Source: Nitrospinaceae bacterium (GTDB taxonomy: Bacteria; Nitrospinota; Nitrospinia; Nitrospinales; VA-1). From it: a DNA stretch of 12,533 bases. Shown piece after piece: positions 1-6,718 of the stretch (its first letter is position 1; each line of letters starts with the position of its first letter). A model generated the notes under the pieces. It was not told the DNA's origin and did not search any database. It was given only the letters and a program-made list of their open reading frames with translations. The stretch lies in NCBI GenBank assembly GCA_029937635.1, contig JAPYPM010000046.1, forward strand, positions 1-12,533. The letters run 5' to 3'. Both the position numbers and the translations under genes were made by a program.

Positions 1-1
1 T

Positions 2-586
2 GCTAATGTAAAAAATGACTTAAAAGGACAACTTTTAAATTTACTGAAGTTGTTAGAGATTCGGATTGAAGGAAATGAAACTTCAGCCGGTCAGCGTTAT
101 CAACTTTTGAAGGTTATTAAGGTTTTAATGCGGGCAGTTGATAATATTGAATTGCAACAATTGACTAATCAGCTTTCACGTCAAGAAAACCAACCTATTA
201 CATTACAAATTCCAGACCCTTTTATGATTGGTAAGACAATTAATCTATATATACGTCAAACTGAGGACGATAGTAAAAATAAAGAAAATAAGGAAAGTAA
301 AAGTGTTCTGCTTGTTTTTTTCTTGGAGTTATCTGCTCTTGGAAACCTTCGTGTTGATGCAAAAATGAATAACCAAGCTATTTCTTTGCGGATTGACGTA
401 GAAAACTCTAATATAGCTAAATTCATAGAAAACAGTCTTAAAGATTTTTGTTCTTCATTAGAAGACTTGGGCTTTGAGGTTAATGCTTCATGCTGCGTTG
501 TTGCTAATATTGACAAAGAATTGGATAGCAAATTGAATCCGATGTTAATAAGTGAGACCGATCGTTTGGTGGATTTGAGAACATGA
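2..586 (+). CDS. FliK-like flagellar hook-length control protein, C-terminal part (5' truncated by window edge)
   Basis: The reading frame is open from base 2, so the start lies outside the window; the TTG at 50 is probably an internal leucine. 194 residues are visible. The stretch around bases 325-530 (ending ELSALGNLRVDAKMNNQ and a helix of the type IENSLKDFCSSLEDLGFEV) has the pattern of the FliK C-terminal (Flg_hook) domain: a 'leu-gly-x-leu-arg-val' strand, a strand with alternating hydrophobics, then a helix ending in 'leu-x-x-leu-gly-phe'. In the family this domain contacts the FlhB cytoplasmic domain and switches flagellar export from hook to filament substrates. The next gene, overlapping by 4 bases, is an FlhB C-terminal homologue, which supports the call. 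Bacillus subtilis carries a comparable pair, ylqG-ylqH, so this could be a FliK-like relative and not the main hook ruler. The missing N-terminus prevents a firm choice. Confidence 0.7.
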   Translation, partial: ANVKNDLKGQLLNLLKLLEIRIEGNETSAGQRYQLLKVIKVLMRAVDNIELQQLTNQLSRQENQPITLQIPDPFMIGKTINLYIRQTEDDSKNKENKESKSVLLVFFLELSALGNLRVDAKMNNQAISLRIDVENSNIAKFIENSLKDFCSSLEDLGFEVNASCCVVANIDKELDSKLNPMLISETDRLVDLRT

Positions 587-873
587 CGAATAATGAAAAA
601 AAACTAGGTCGGTCTGCTGTATCTTTGAAGTATGATAATCAAATTCACAAATCTCCAGTTGTTACCGCAAAGGGCAAAGGACTAATTGCTGAAAAAATTA
701 TTGCCTTGGCAAAAAAGAATAATGTTCCTATTAAGGAAGATCCGGACTTAGTCCACCTTCTATCCAAAGTTGATTTAAATAAAGAAATTCCAGCGTCTTT
801 ATACCATTTAGTGGCTGAATTATTGTCGTTTGTCTATAGACTCAATGGCCAGTATTCATCAAAGATTAAATAA
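583..873 (+). CDS. Stand-alone FlhB C-terminal-domain protein (FlhB/EscU/YscU switch-domain family)
   Basis: A 96-residue protein made almost entirely of the FlhB cytoplasmic C-terminal fold. Visible family signatures are AVSLKYD (residues 12-18), SPVVTAKGKGLIAEKI (24-39), a NVPI-x-EDPDLVHLL segment (47-60), the EIP-x-SLYHLVAELLSFVY stretch (68-85) and the final RLNGQ. There are no membrane segments and no NPTH autocleavage motif: the residues before AVSLKYD read KKLGRS, so the protein starts just after where FlhB cleaves itself. Homologues of this type (FlhX or YlqH) are small soluble proteins usually coded beside a FliK-like protein, as here. The ATG lies inside the ATGA overlap with the upstream stop, so the two genes are probably translationally coupled. 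The likely role is modulating flagellar export specificity; that is inferred from the family and not shown by the sequence. Confidence 0.82.
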   Translation: MTNNEKKLGRSAVSLKYDNQIHKSPVVTAKGKGLIAEKIIALAKKNNVPIKEDPDLVHLLSKVDLNKEIPASLYHLVAELLSFVYRLNGQYSSKIK

Positions 874-1031
874 ATTCAGTTAAAGATTTTATGTTTTTAC
901 AAAGAGTTAACTTAGGCAATGGATTTATCTTGACTGATAGTAAGGGCTTTGCTAGCCTCTTGATTAATATACTACTTAAGGATATTTCTAGTCCTATTTA
1001 AACTCCATTTTAAATTATTTTGTTTGATTCT

Positions 1032-1050
1032 ACTCATACTTTTTATGAGT
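1032..1050. repeat. Short inverted repeat (7-bp stem, 5-nt loop) ahead of the mltD-like gene
   Basis: ACTCATA at 1032-1038 is the exact reverse complement of TATGAGT at 1044-1050, with CTTTT between. The stem is AT-rich and no T run follows it, so it is a poor intrinsic terminator. It lies in the 209-base gap between the FlhB-tail gene and the transglycosylase gene. It could be a weak operator or a hairpin in the leader, or chance. Nothing else in 874-1082 is convincing; TTGACT (930-935) and TTGATT (960-965) resemble -35 boxes but lack good -10 partners. Confidence 0.25.
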
Positions 1051-1070
1051 GAAATTACTTACTATCAAAT

Positions 1071-1076
1071 AAAGAG
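1071..1076 (+). promoter_or_regulatory. Ribosome binding site supporting the TTG start at 1083
   Basis: AAAGAG at 1071-1076 ends 6 bases before TTG at 1083. The frame upstream meets a TGA at 1050-1052 and has no ATG or GTG before the TTG. Starting there gives a textbook signal peptide, so purine block and N-terminus agree on this non-ATG start. Confidence 0.55.
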
Positions 1077-1082
1077 AACAAC

Positions 1083-3263
1083 TTGTTAGCTAAATCTATC
1101 AAAATATTACTGCTATTTTTAATCTTACAGATTTCTTCTCAAGGTTATGCTCATGCAAACCTTAATAGGGAAGTTCACACATCACAGCAATATCACTTTT
1201 CAACTCCAGTAGGCCTTGAGTCTAAAGTTGAGTTTTGGAAAAAAATCTATTCTGAATACTCTACAGATCATTACGTTGTTCATGATATAGACAATCTTGG
1301 CATCATTTATGAGATTGTCTATATCAAAAATGGATCAAAACTATCCAGTAGGGCAAGAGAAATTAGATTAGACCGGGTTAAGAAGAAATATAAAAAATTA
1401 TTACTAAAAATATCTAGAACAAAACAAAAACACTCCTTAAAAGGTGAGGATAAAAGAGTATACAAGTTGGTGAAATCAAACTTTAGAAAAGCCTCCCGAA
1501 GAATAAGATATCAAATAGGACAGAAGAATCGTTTTAGGGAAGGTATTGAGCGTTCGGGAATGTTTAAAGACCGTATCAATCAGATTTTCTCTGAGTTTAA
1601 ATTACCTTTAGAGCTAACTGTACTCCCACATGTAGAGTCGTCATTTCAAGTTAATGCCTATTCTAGTGCTGGTGCAGCGGGTATATGGCAATTTACTCGT
1701 GGCACAGGACGTTTATTTATGAAAGTAGGTTACGATGTTGATGAACGTAGAGATCCGATTTTATCTACGATTGCAGCAGCAAAACTCTTAAAAGCTAATT
1801 ATAAAGCCCTTCAAAGTTGGCCTCTTGCGATTACAGCTTACAATCATGGCACTCAGGGAATGAAAAATGCTAAAAAACGGCATGGAGCAAGTATCGTAGA
1901 TGTTATTAATGGCTACAGAAGTCGCAGTTTTGGATTTGCCTCTAAAAATTTCTACGCTGAGTTTTTAGCGGCACTTCATGTTATTAAGAATCAGAATAGA
2001 TACTTCCAATATGTTAATTTTAATAAGCCTTTAGATTTATCTTCTGTTGTTTTTAAAGATTTTGTTAGCATAACTGATGTTATGACTAATTTAAATATGA
2101 CACGGGATGAAATAGCAAAATATAATCCGGCTCTTAGGAAACCAGTTATCTCTGGGCAAAAGCGAATCCCCCGAAATTTTACTTTTCAAGGACCTCAAAA
2201 TAAGTTATCTACTCGAGCAAGTTTTTATCAGATTATTCCAGCTAGTGAACGTCATAAAAACCAGATTCGTTCAAAATTGTATACAGTTCGTAGAGGCGAT
2301 ACTCTGTCAGAAATTGCATCTCGATTTAGAACGTCAGTCAATAGATTACACTCACATAATAGTCTAAGTCATAGAAATAAAATATATATTGGGCAAGTGC
2401 TTCGATTACCTAGTAAAGGCAGGTCTACTTATGCTCCTGTTCGCCTAGCAAAGCAATATCAAAAGAAATATAAAAATGAGGAAATGATTAAATATCAAGT
2501 TCGTAGAAATGACAATTTAACAAAAATTGCTAATCGCTTTAATACGGAAGTAAGTCATTTGGTTAGATTAAATAAAATTAAATATCCCAATCAAATTAAT
2601 CCCGGTCGAATTTTAAGAGTTCCTTTTGAAGTAAAACTATTTTCTAATAATAGAAAGCTAACTTCTCCCCCTAGTATTGCCAAACTTAATACGAATCAAC
2701 CTAAACAAAAAAATACTAATTCTGTAAAATTAATAACTAAAGATTATAAAATAAAAATTGCTCACATTAAATCTGTAGATGAAGCCAATCAGGTTAGGCC
2801 CGCATTTCTTCCAGTTTCCTTTTCTAACAGAAATAATTCTGCCAATCCTTCTCAAGTTGGAGTTATCGTTGTTGACTTTGATGAAACATTAAGTCATTAC
2901 GCAGATTGGAGTAAATTATCTACCAAACATATTATGAAACTTAATAATATGACTAACCAAAGTCAGCTAAATATCCATTCGAAAATTAAAGTTCCTTTCT
3001 TGAAAGTAAAACCTGATATTTTTGAAGAAAAAAGACAGGAATTCCATAAGGCTATCCAGGAAGACTTCTTTAATAATTTTAAGATTGATAAGCTTCTAGT
3101 TAGAAATATGCTTAAGGGAGAAACCGCATGGGAAATATGTAATGAAATATATTCTATCCCTTTTTGGTTGCTTGCTAGTTACAATTCAGGAAAAAATATC
3201 AATTCCATTCCTGTTGGAGAGCCTATAGTTATTCCTCTGGTTTCTCGTGGTAGATCAAGTTAA
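1083..3263 (+). CDS. mltD: MltD-like secreted lytic transglycosylase with LysM repeats
   Basis: A 726-residue murein lytic transglycosylase, expected to cleave the MurNAc-GlcNAc bond of peptidoglycan and leave 1,6-anhydroMurNAc. Residues 1-25 form a signal peptide (basic start, a long hydrophobic core and a small-residue site near YAHA); no lipobox cysteine is seen, unlike the E. coli MltD lipoprotein. The SLT domain spans about 158-270: catalytic Glu185 in PHVESSF, the GAAGIWQF motif at 197-204 and AYNHG at 252-256. LysM repeats follow at about 399-443 (YTVRRGDTLSEIA) and 470-514 (YQVRRNDNLTKIA). Two weaker LysM-like segments lie at about 595-638 and 671-720. The charged linker before the SLT domain (85-150) is rich in Lys and Arg. 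At 726 residues it is much longer than E. coli MltD (about 450). A downstream position near flagellar genes would suit a role in opening the wall for the flagellum, but general wall turnover is equally possible. Confidence 0.9.
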   Translation: MLAKSIKILLLFLILQISSQGYAHANLNREVHTSQQYHFSTPVGLESKVEFWKKIYSEYSTDHYVVHDIDNLGIIYEIVYIKNGSKLSSRAREIRLDRVKKKYKKLLLKISRTKQKHSLKGEDKRVYKLVKSNFRKASRRIRYQIGQKNRFREGIERSGMFKDRINQIFSEFKLPLELTVLPHVESSFQVNAYSSAGAAGIWQFTRGTGRLFMKVGYDVDERRDPILSTIAAAKLLKANYKALQSWPLAITAYNHGTQGMKNAKKRHGASIVDVINGYRSRSFGFASKNFYAEFLAALHVIKNQNRYFQYVNFNKPLDLSSVVFKDFVSITDVMTNLNMTRDEIAKYNPALRKPVISGQKRIPRNFTFQGPQNKLSTRASFYQIIPASERHKNQIRSKLYTVRRGDTLSEIASRFRTSVNRLHSHNSLSHRNKIYIGQVLRLPSKGRSTYAPVRLAKQYQKKYKNEEMIKYQVRRNDNLTKIANRFNTEVSHLVRLNKIKYPNQINPGRILRVPFEVKLFSNNRKLTSPPSIAKLNTNQPKQKNTNSVKLITKDYKIKIAHIKSVDEANQVRPAFLPVSFSNRNNSANPSQVGVIVVDFDETLSHYADWSKLSTKHIMKLNNMTNQSQLNIHSKIKVPFLKVKPDIFEEKRQEFHKAIQEDFFNNFKIDKLLVRNMLKGETAWEICNEIYSIPFWLLASYNSGKNINSIPVGEPIVIPLVSRGRSS

Positions 3264-3323
3264 TAAGTCTTTCATATATTAGCTTCACTACATTTAATCT
3301 AATAATACTAGAATATTTTTTGG

Positions 3324-4079
3324 TTAGCACATTAATGCTTGCTCCAGAGCTATTAGGTGCGCATCAACACGTGAGGATATAGCCATTTTGGATGGCGTTT
3401 CAAGTGTGAAACAATGTCCCGTTTTCATTGCAAGCGAATAGCCCGCCATTGGCCACCAGTCCATCTGTTTGATGTCTTTAATTCTGTGAATAACGCCTTT
3501 GTCTGCAGGCATATCATCAATTAACTCATCTAAGTTTATTGGGATAACCTCTTTAAGTGCATCAATAATTTTAAATCCAATTTGAAGTCCATCATGTTTG
3601 TTAGATTTCTGAAACAAGTAATAACCATAACTATCATAATCTTCATGTAGTTCTATTGTTATATCAAAATAGGATGGGGAAAATATCGATTTAGCTAATT
3701 GGACTTCAAGTGGTGAGTCGTGGTCCTTAAATAAGCGGTTTAAATCTTTGTTTTCATGGTTTTCACGGGTATTGTTTTCAAAACCATAAGGATTAATACA
3801 TGGAAGTATAGTTATTTCCCATTTATCCAAATAATCTTCGTATCTTTTATTTTCTAAAAAAGTACATATCGTCTCAACTCCTGCAGGCTCATCGCCGTGA
3901 ATTCCCGCAGAAATTAAAACTCTATTAGATTTATGACTTCCTAATATTATTTTTTGGAAGGGGTATTTTGTGTTTAAATATTTAATGTGACCAATAGTAT
4001 AAATTTTTGCATTATGATTAAGTGATTGATGTAGTCGATTTATAAGCGCTGTATAACTTTTTTTATTTATTGAAGACAT
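3324..4079 (-). CDS. M14-family zinc metallopeptidase, cytoplasmic (MpaA/AspA/AstE-like)
   Basis: 251 residues. The zinc site of the M14 superfamily is visible: His61 and Glu64 in GIHGDEP, and His145 in IELHED. NPYG (96-99) and NKDLNR (110-115, probable substrate-binding Arg115) follow the family order, and Glu227 in TLETPS sits where the catalytic general base is expected. There is no signal peptide, so it should act in the cytoplasm. The length and location match MpaA-type murein peptide amidases (E. coli MpaA is about 242 residues), which cut gamma-D-Glu-diaminopimelate in recycled wall peptides. The succinylglutamate desuccinylase/aspartoacylase branch shares the same motifs and cannot be excluded. 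The start lies 2 bases after the nth stop, so it is co-transcribed with nth. It converges on the transglycosylase gene, with 60 bases between the stops and no strong terminator seen there. Confidence 0.8.
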   Translation of the reverse strand: MSSINKKSYTALINRLHQSLNHNAKIYTIGHIKYLNTKYPFQKIILGSHKSNRVLISAGIHGDEPAGVETICTFLENKRYEDYLDKWEITILPCINPYGFENNTRENHENKDLNRLFKDHDSPLEVQLAKSIFSPSYFDITIELHEDYDSYGYYLFQKSNKHDGLQIGFKIIDALKEVIPINLDELIDDMPADKGVIHRIKDIKQMDWWPMAGYSLAMKTGHCFTLETPSKMAISSRVDAHLIALEQALMC

Positions 4080-4081
4080 AC

Positions 4082-4726
4082 CTATATAATTTTATTTTCA
4101 AACTGACATTCTTTTTTGATAGAGCAGGTAGAACAATTAAAATTTTTTGATTTACAAACGTATCTCCCATGAAGAAGTAAATAGTGGTGCGCATCTTTTT
4201 TCCATTTATTTGGAGTTACTTTAATTAATTTTTTTTCTATTTCAAGGACAGTCTTTCCTTTAGCTAACCCTGTACGATTGGAAACTCTATAAACATGTGT
4301 GTCTACGGCTATAGTGGGAATGCCAAAAGCTTCATTTAATACAACATTGGCCGTTTTTCTACCAACACCGGGTAGCTTTACCAAGTCTTCTCTTGTTTGT
4401 GGAATAATGCCCTTGTGGGTTTCTATTAATATTTGGCATGTATGAATAATATTTTTAGCTTTTGTCGGCGCTAATCCTATTCTTTTTATTAGTTGAGATA
4501 ATTTTTCTTCTCCGCATAGAACAAAATTCTTTGGGCCGGGATATTTTTCGAAAAGCGGTGGTGTTACTTCATTGACTATTTTATCTGTTGCTTGAGCAGT
4601 AAGCATTACTGCTATAAGCAATTCGAAATGATTTCTATATATTAACTCACTGCTAGGTAAAGGAATGCTTGAACTAAGTTTTTTATATAAACGATTAGCT
4701 GCGCGAGAATCAAAAACAAACGACAT
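4082..4726 (-). CDS. nth: Endonuclease III, DNA glycosylase/AP lyase
   Basis: 214 residues, close to the 211 of E. coli Nth. It removes oxidised pyrimidines from DNA and nicks the abasic site by beta-elimination. The helix-hairpin-helix is LPGVGRKTA (118-126) with catalytic Lys124, and the catalytic aspartate is Asp142 in VDTHVYRVSNR. The C-terminal iron-sulfur loop is complete: Cys191, Cys198, Cys201 and Cys207, spaced C-x6-C-x2-C-x5-C as in the family. The N-terminal HFELLIAVMLTAQATD segment is also typical. It is the middle gene of a leftward run: 34 bases after the FGE-fold gene and 2 bases before the M14 gene. No strong Shine-Dalgarno sequence precedes the ATG; the purine block AAAGG lies too far upstream to be ideal. 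Nothing looks broken. Confidence 0.96.
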   Translation of the reverse strand: MSFVFDSRAANRLYKKLSSSIPLPSSELIYRNHFELLIAVMLTAQATDKIVNEVTPPLFEKYPGPKNFVLCGEEKLSQLIKRIGLAPTKAKNIIHTCQILIETHKGIIPQTREDLVKLPGVGRKTANVVLNEAFGIPTIAVDTHVYRVSNRTGLAKGKTVLEIEKKLIKVTPNKWKKDAHHYLLLHGRYVCKSKNFNCSTCSIKKECQFENKII

Positions 4727-4760
4727 TAGAGAGTGGAAGACCTTTGTTTGGGACTATGGT

Positions 4761-5522
4761 TTAATTTAAATCTCTGGCACATCTAAACCCAACCCAATAA
4801 TCATCTGTATTATCAGCTAATCCGGGATAACGTATAGTAGTTCGAACAAATTGCTTGTCATCAATCCATGAACCACCTCTAATCACATGCCAACTCAAAA
4901 TATTTGATGGGCCTTTTGGATTGTTTATGGGGCTATTTTTGTAGTAAAACTCTCCGTACCAATCACTGACCCATTCCCAAACACCACCAAGCATATCGTA
5001 TAAACCCCATGGATTAGGTTTTCTGGTACCTACTGGATGATGCGTATGACCCGAATTTCCACCGTACCAAACATAATTACGATCCATTTTATCTCCCCAT
5101 GGGTATTCAGACTTAGTTCCTGCTTTAGCTGCATATTCCCACTCAGCTTCTGTAGGTAGTCGGTTTCCGAGGTTTTGGCAGTAATTATTTGCATCTTTCC
5201 ACTCAATTTGGTTTACAGCGATATTGGGAGCTTTATACACAGAATTATTTGGAAGTTTCATTTTTCCCCAATTTTTTTGGGTTGTTTCATACTTATCTAA
5301 ATAAAATTCATCAAGGCACACCTTGTGAATAGGGCGCTCTCTATCATTGGGACGTTCTCGAGTATTTGGATCAAATGATAAGTAATCATGTGTTTTATCA
5401 GTGCCCATCATGAAACAACCCTTTTTGATGAGTACCATCTCATCTTGAAATGAATTACCGGATGCTTGATAGCCTGGAAAAATTATTAAAAGAGTGAAAA
5501 AAATATATAGAAAACGTTTCAT
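4761..5522 (-). CDS. Secreted formylglycine-generating-enzyme-fold (SUMF1) protein without the catalytic cysteines
   Basis: 253 residues. Residues 1-22 are a signal peptide (MKRF, a hydrophobic core, then YQASG) with no lipobox cysteine, so the product is probably periplasmic. The rest is an FGE-sulfatase/SUMF1 domain: MVLIKKGCFMMGTD (29-42), the ERPIHKVCLDEFYLDKYETT region (62-81), RLPTEAEWEYAA (121-132), PWG (141-143), GLYDMLGGVWEWVSDWYG (173-190), RGGSW (215-219) and VGFRCAR (244-250). True FGE has two active cysteines just after the GGS motif, in the arrangement C-x4-C. Aligned here, those positions are Asp221 and Val226, so formylglycine formation on sulfatases is unlikely. Family members of this kind include ergothioneine-synthesis enzymes, kinase-linked and lectin-like domains; the function here is open. 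It is first in the leftward run ahead of nth, with a candidate promoter at 5574-5579. Confidence 0.85.
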   Translation of the reverse strand: MKRFLYIFFTLLIIFPGYQASGNSFQDEMVLIKKGCFMMGTDKTHDYLSFDPNTRERPNDRERPIHKVCLDEFYLDKYETTQKNWGKMKLPNNSVYKAPNIAVNQIEWKDANNYCQNLGNRLPTEAEWEYAAKAGTKSEYPWGDKMDRNYVWYGGNSGHTHHPVGTRKPNPWGLYDMLGGVWEWVSDWYGEFYYKNSPINNPKGPSNILSWHVIRGGSWIDDKQFVRTTIRYPGLADNTDDYWVGFRCARDLN

Positions 5523-5573
5523 AACGTGAGATTGTACTTTTCTAGTTGCCTAAGGTCAAGACGAGAGAGAGTT

Positions 5574-5579
5574 ATTATA
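5574..5579 (-). promoter_or_regulatory. Candidate -10 box for the FGE-fold/nth/M14 run
   Basis: On the minus strand a perfect TATAAT lies at 5574-5579, about 50 bases before the ATG at 5522, inside the 146-base divergent gap. The best upstream match to a -35 box is TTGTTT at 5599-5604, with a long spacer of 19, so only the -10 is good. No convincing promoter was found for the divergent plus-strand gene. Confidence 0.35.
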
Positions 5580-5668
5580 GGGAGTCATTATTTTAGAAAA
5601 ACAAGTATATTTCTTTAGAAGGAAAATTTTGATGGATATTTTATTCATATCTGCCGATATTTAAAGTT

Positions 5669-6718
5669 ATGGAAACTTTAACTAAAAACATATTTTTTAA
5701 ACCCTCTATAACATTTTTAATAGCTTTTTCGTTTTTGTTGCTTTCTGATCAAAATGTAGACGCAAAGTTCATTAAAAAATTAACAGTTGAACCTTTTACT
5801 AGTCCTATTGGTTGGGATAAAGCATTCAAACCAGGTATATTTTATTCTTCGATGCTTGAAAAGAAGCTTAGAAAATCAGGTATTTTTCAAATGGTGACAA
5901 TTAACAAAAAAGAACCAAAAATTAAGAGTACTGATGATCAAGCACAAACTAATATTGAAAAAAAAACAAATGAAAATAATACTCCAGTCAACATACTATC
6001 TATTACTTCTATAGAAAAGGCGCCATTAAGCCAGTATAAAATTCAGGGAAACATTACACGATTCGAACCAGATACGCACCCTCTTAAGAAAGGTCATACT
6101 AATAAACAAGCTAAGTTACATAAAGAACAAGCCGTAATTCAAGTGAATATTGAATTATTGAATTTGCATACCGGACGCCTGTTAGCAAAAAAAACTTTCA
6201 CAGTTAAATCGAATAAAGGGAGAAAACATTTTGATTTAACTTCTCTGAATGTTAGCTATGAATTTGATGATCTAAAAGTCCATTCTGCCGGGAAGGCTCT
6301 TTTGAAATTGAATGATGAAGTAGTAAAATTCATTCATAAAACCTTAAATAGAGTTCCACTTGAAGGGGATTTAATATTTGTCGATCATAATAATAATATT
6401 GCTATTATAAATTTAGGGAAAGCTAATGGTGTTAATTTACGTGATGTGTTTACCGTATTTTCTGTAGAACCTAAATTTAATGATCCAGTAGATAAAATAG
6501 ATTTGGGAGATATGTACACTCGGAAAGGTATTATAAAAATTAGTGAGGTACAAGGAAGATTCTCAAAAGCTGAAATAATTGTTGGAGTAAATTTTATTCC
6601 GGGTGACTTAGTTGTTCCTAAAATTAAAAAATTAAAAAAATTAAATCAAAATGAACAGTCACAACAACACGATATTAATTGGGGCGCATACAAAGGACTG
6701 TCGTCCTTATCATATTAA
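5669..6718 (+). CDS. Secreted FlgT-like protein (CsgG/TolB-like N-terminal region, FlgT C-terminal domain)
   Basis: 349 residues with an N-terminal signal peptide (hydrophobic core about 12-26, cleavage near NVDA, residue 32). The mature protein starts with KKLTVEPFTSP and an EKKLRKSGIFQMV helix (64-76), the strand and helix pattern of CsgG/TolB/FlgT middle domains, which build assembly factors in the periplasm. Residues 78-117 are polar, low-complexity and Lys/Asn-rich. The C-terminal part (about 229-319) reads VPLEGDLIFVD, then INLGKANGVNLRDVFTVF, GIIKISEVQGRFSKAEI and PGDLVVP. This is the small beta-barrel seen at the end of FlgT, with the 'leu-gly-x-x-x-gly-val-x-x-gly/arg-asp' motif. FlgT forms the H-ring of sodium-driven Vibrio flagella. 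A motor role here is plausible given the flagellar genes at 2-873 but is inference; a generic curli-like or lipoprotein-assembly factor is the alternative. The ATG is the only sensible start after the TGA at 5630. Confidence 0.6.
   Translation: METLTKNIFFKPSITFLIAFSFLLLSDQNVDAKFIKKLTVEPFTSPIGWDKAFKPGIFYSSMLEKKLRKSGIFQMVTINKKEPKIKSTDDQAQTNIEKKTNENNTPVNILSITSIEKAPLSQYKIQGNITRFEPDTHPLKKGHTNKQAKLHKEQAVIQVNIELLNLHTGRLLAKKTFTVKSNKGRKHFDLTSLNVSYEFDDLKVHSAGKALLKLNDEVVKFIHKTLNRVPLEGDLIFVDHNNNIAIINLGKANGVNLRDVFTVFSVEPKFNDPVDKIDLGDMYTRKGIIKISEVQGRFSKAEIIVGVNFIPGDLVVPKIKKLKKLNQNEQSQQHDINWGAYKGLSSLSY
6693..6708 (-). terminator. Possible hairpin terminator just past carB
   Basis: AAGGAC at 6693-6698 pairs exactly with GTCCTT at 6703-6708 around a 4-base loop. 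Read on the minus strand, the hairpin begins 6 bases after the carB stop and is followed by a short TTT, so it could end the pyr transcript. It lies inside the coding end of the FlgT-like gene. The T tract is short, so termination may be weak. Confidence 0.35.

Noticed and set aside
256..531. Minus-strand open frame opposite the FliK-like gene
   Set aside because: The plus-strand frame has the Flg_hook pattern and is overlapped by the FlhB-tail gene; the opposite frame is Ser-rich and featureless.
930..988. Promoter-like boxes TTGACT (930-935) and TTGATT (960-965) ahead of the transglycosylase gene
   Set aside because: At a spacing of 17 the -10 positions read TAGCCT and TATTTC, too poor to call a promoter.
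3277..3322. TATTAG/CTAATA inverted repeat followed by a run of six T between the two convergent genes
   Set aside because: The stem is 6 bp, almost all A/T, with a 16-base loop, so it is too weak to call a terminator.
5653..5660. GCCGATAT resembles the flagellar sigma-28 -10 element, upstream of the FlgT-like gene
   Set aside because: No TAAA-type -35 lies about 15 bases upstream, and the transcript would start nearly on the ATG at 5669; it is probably chance.
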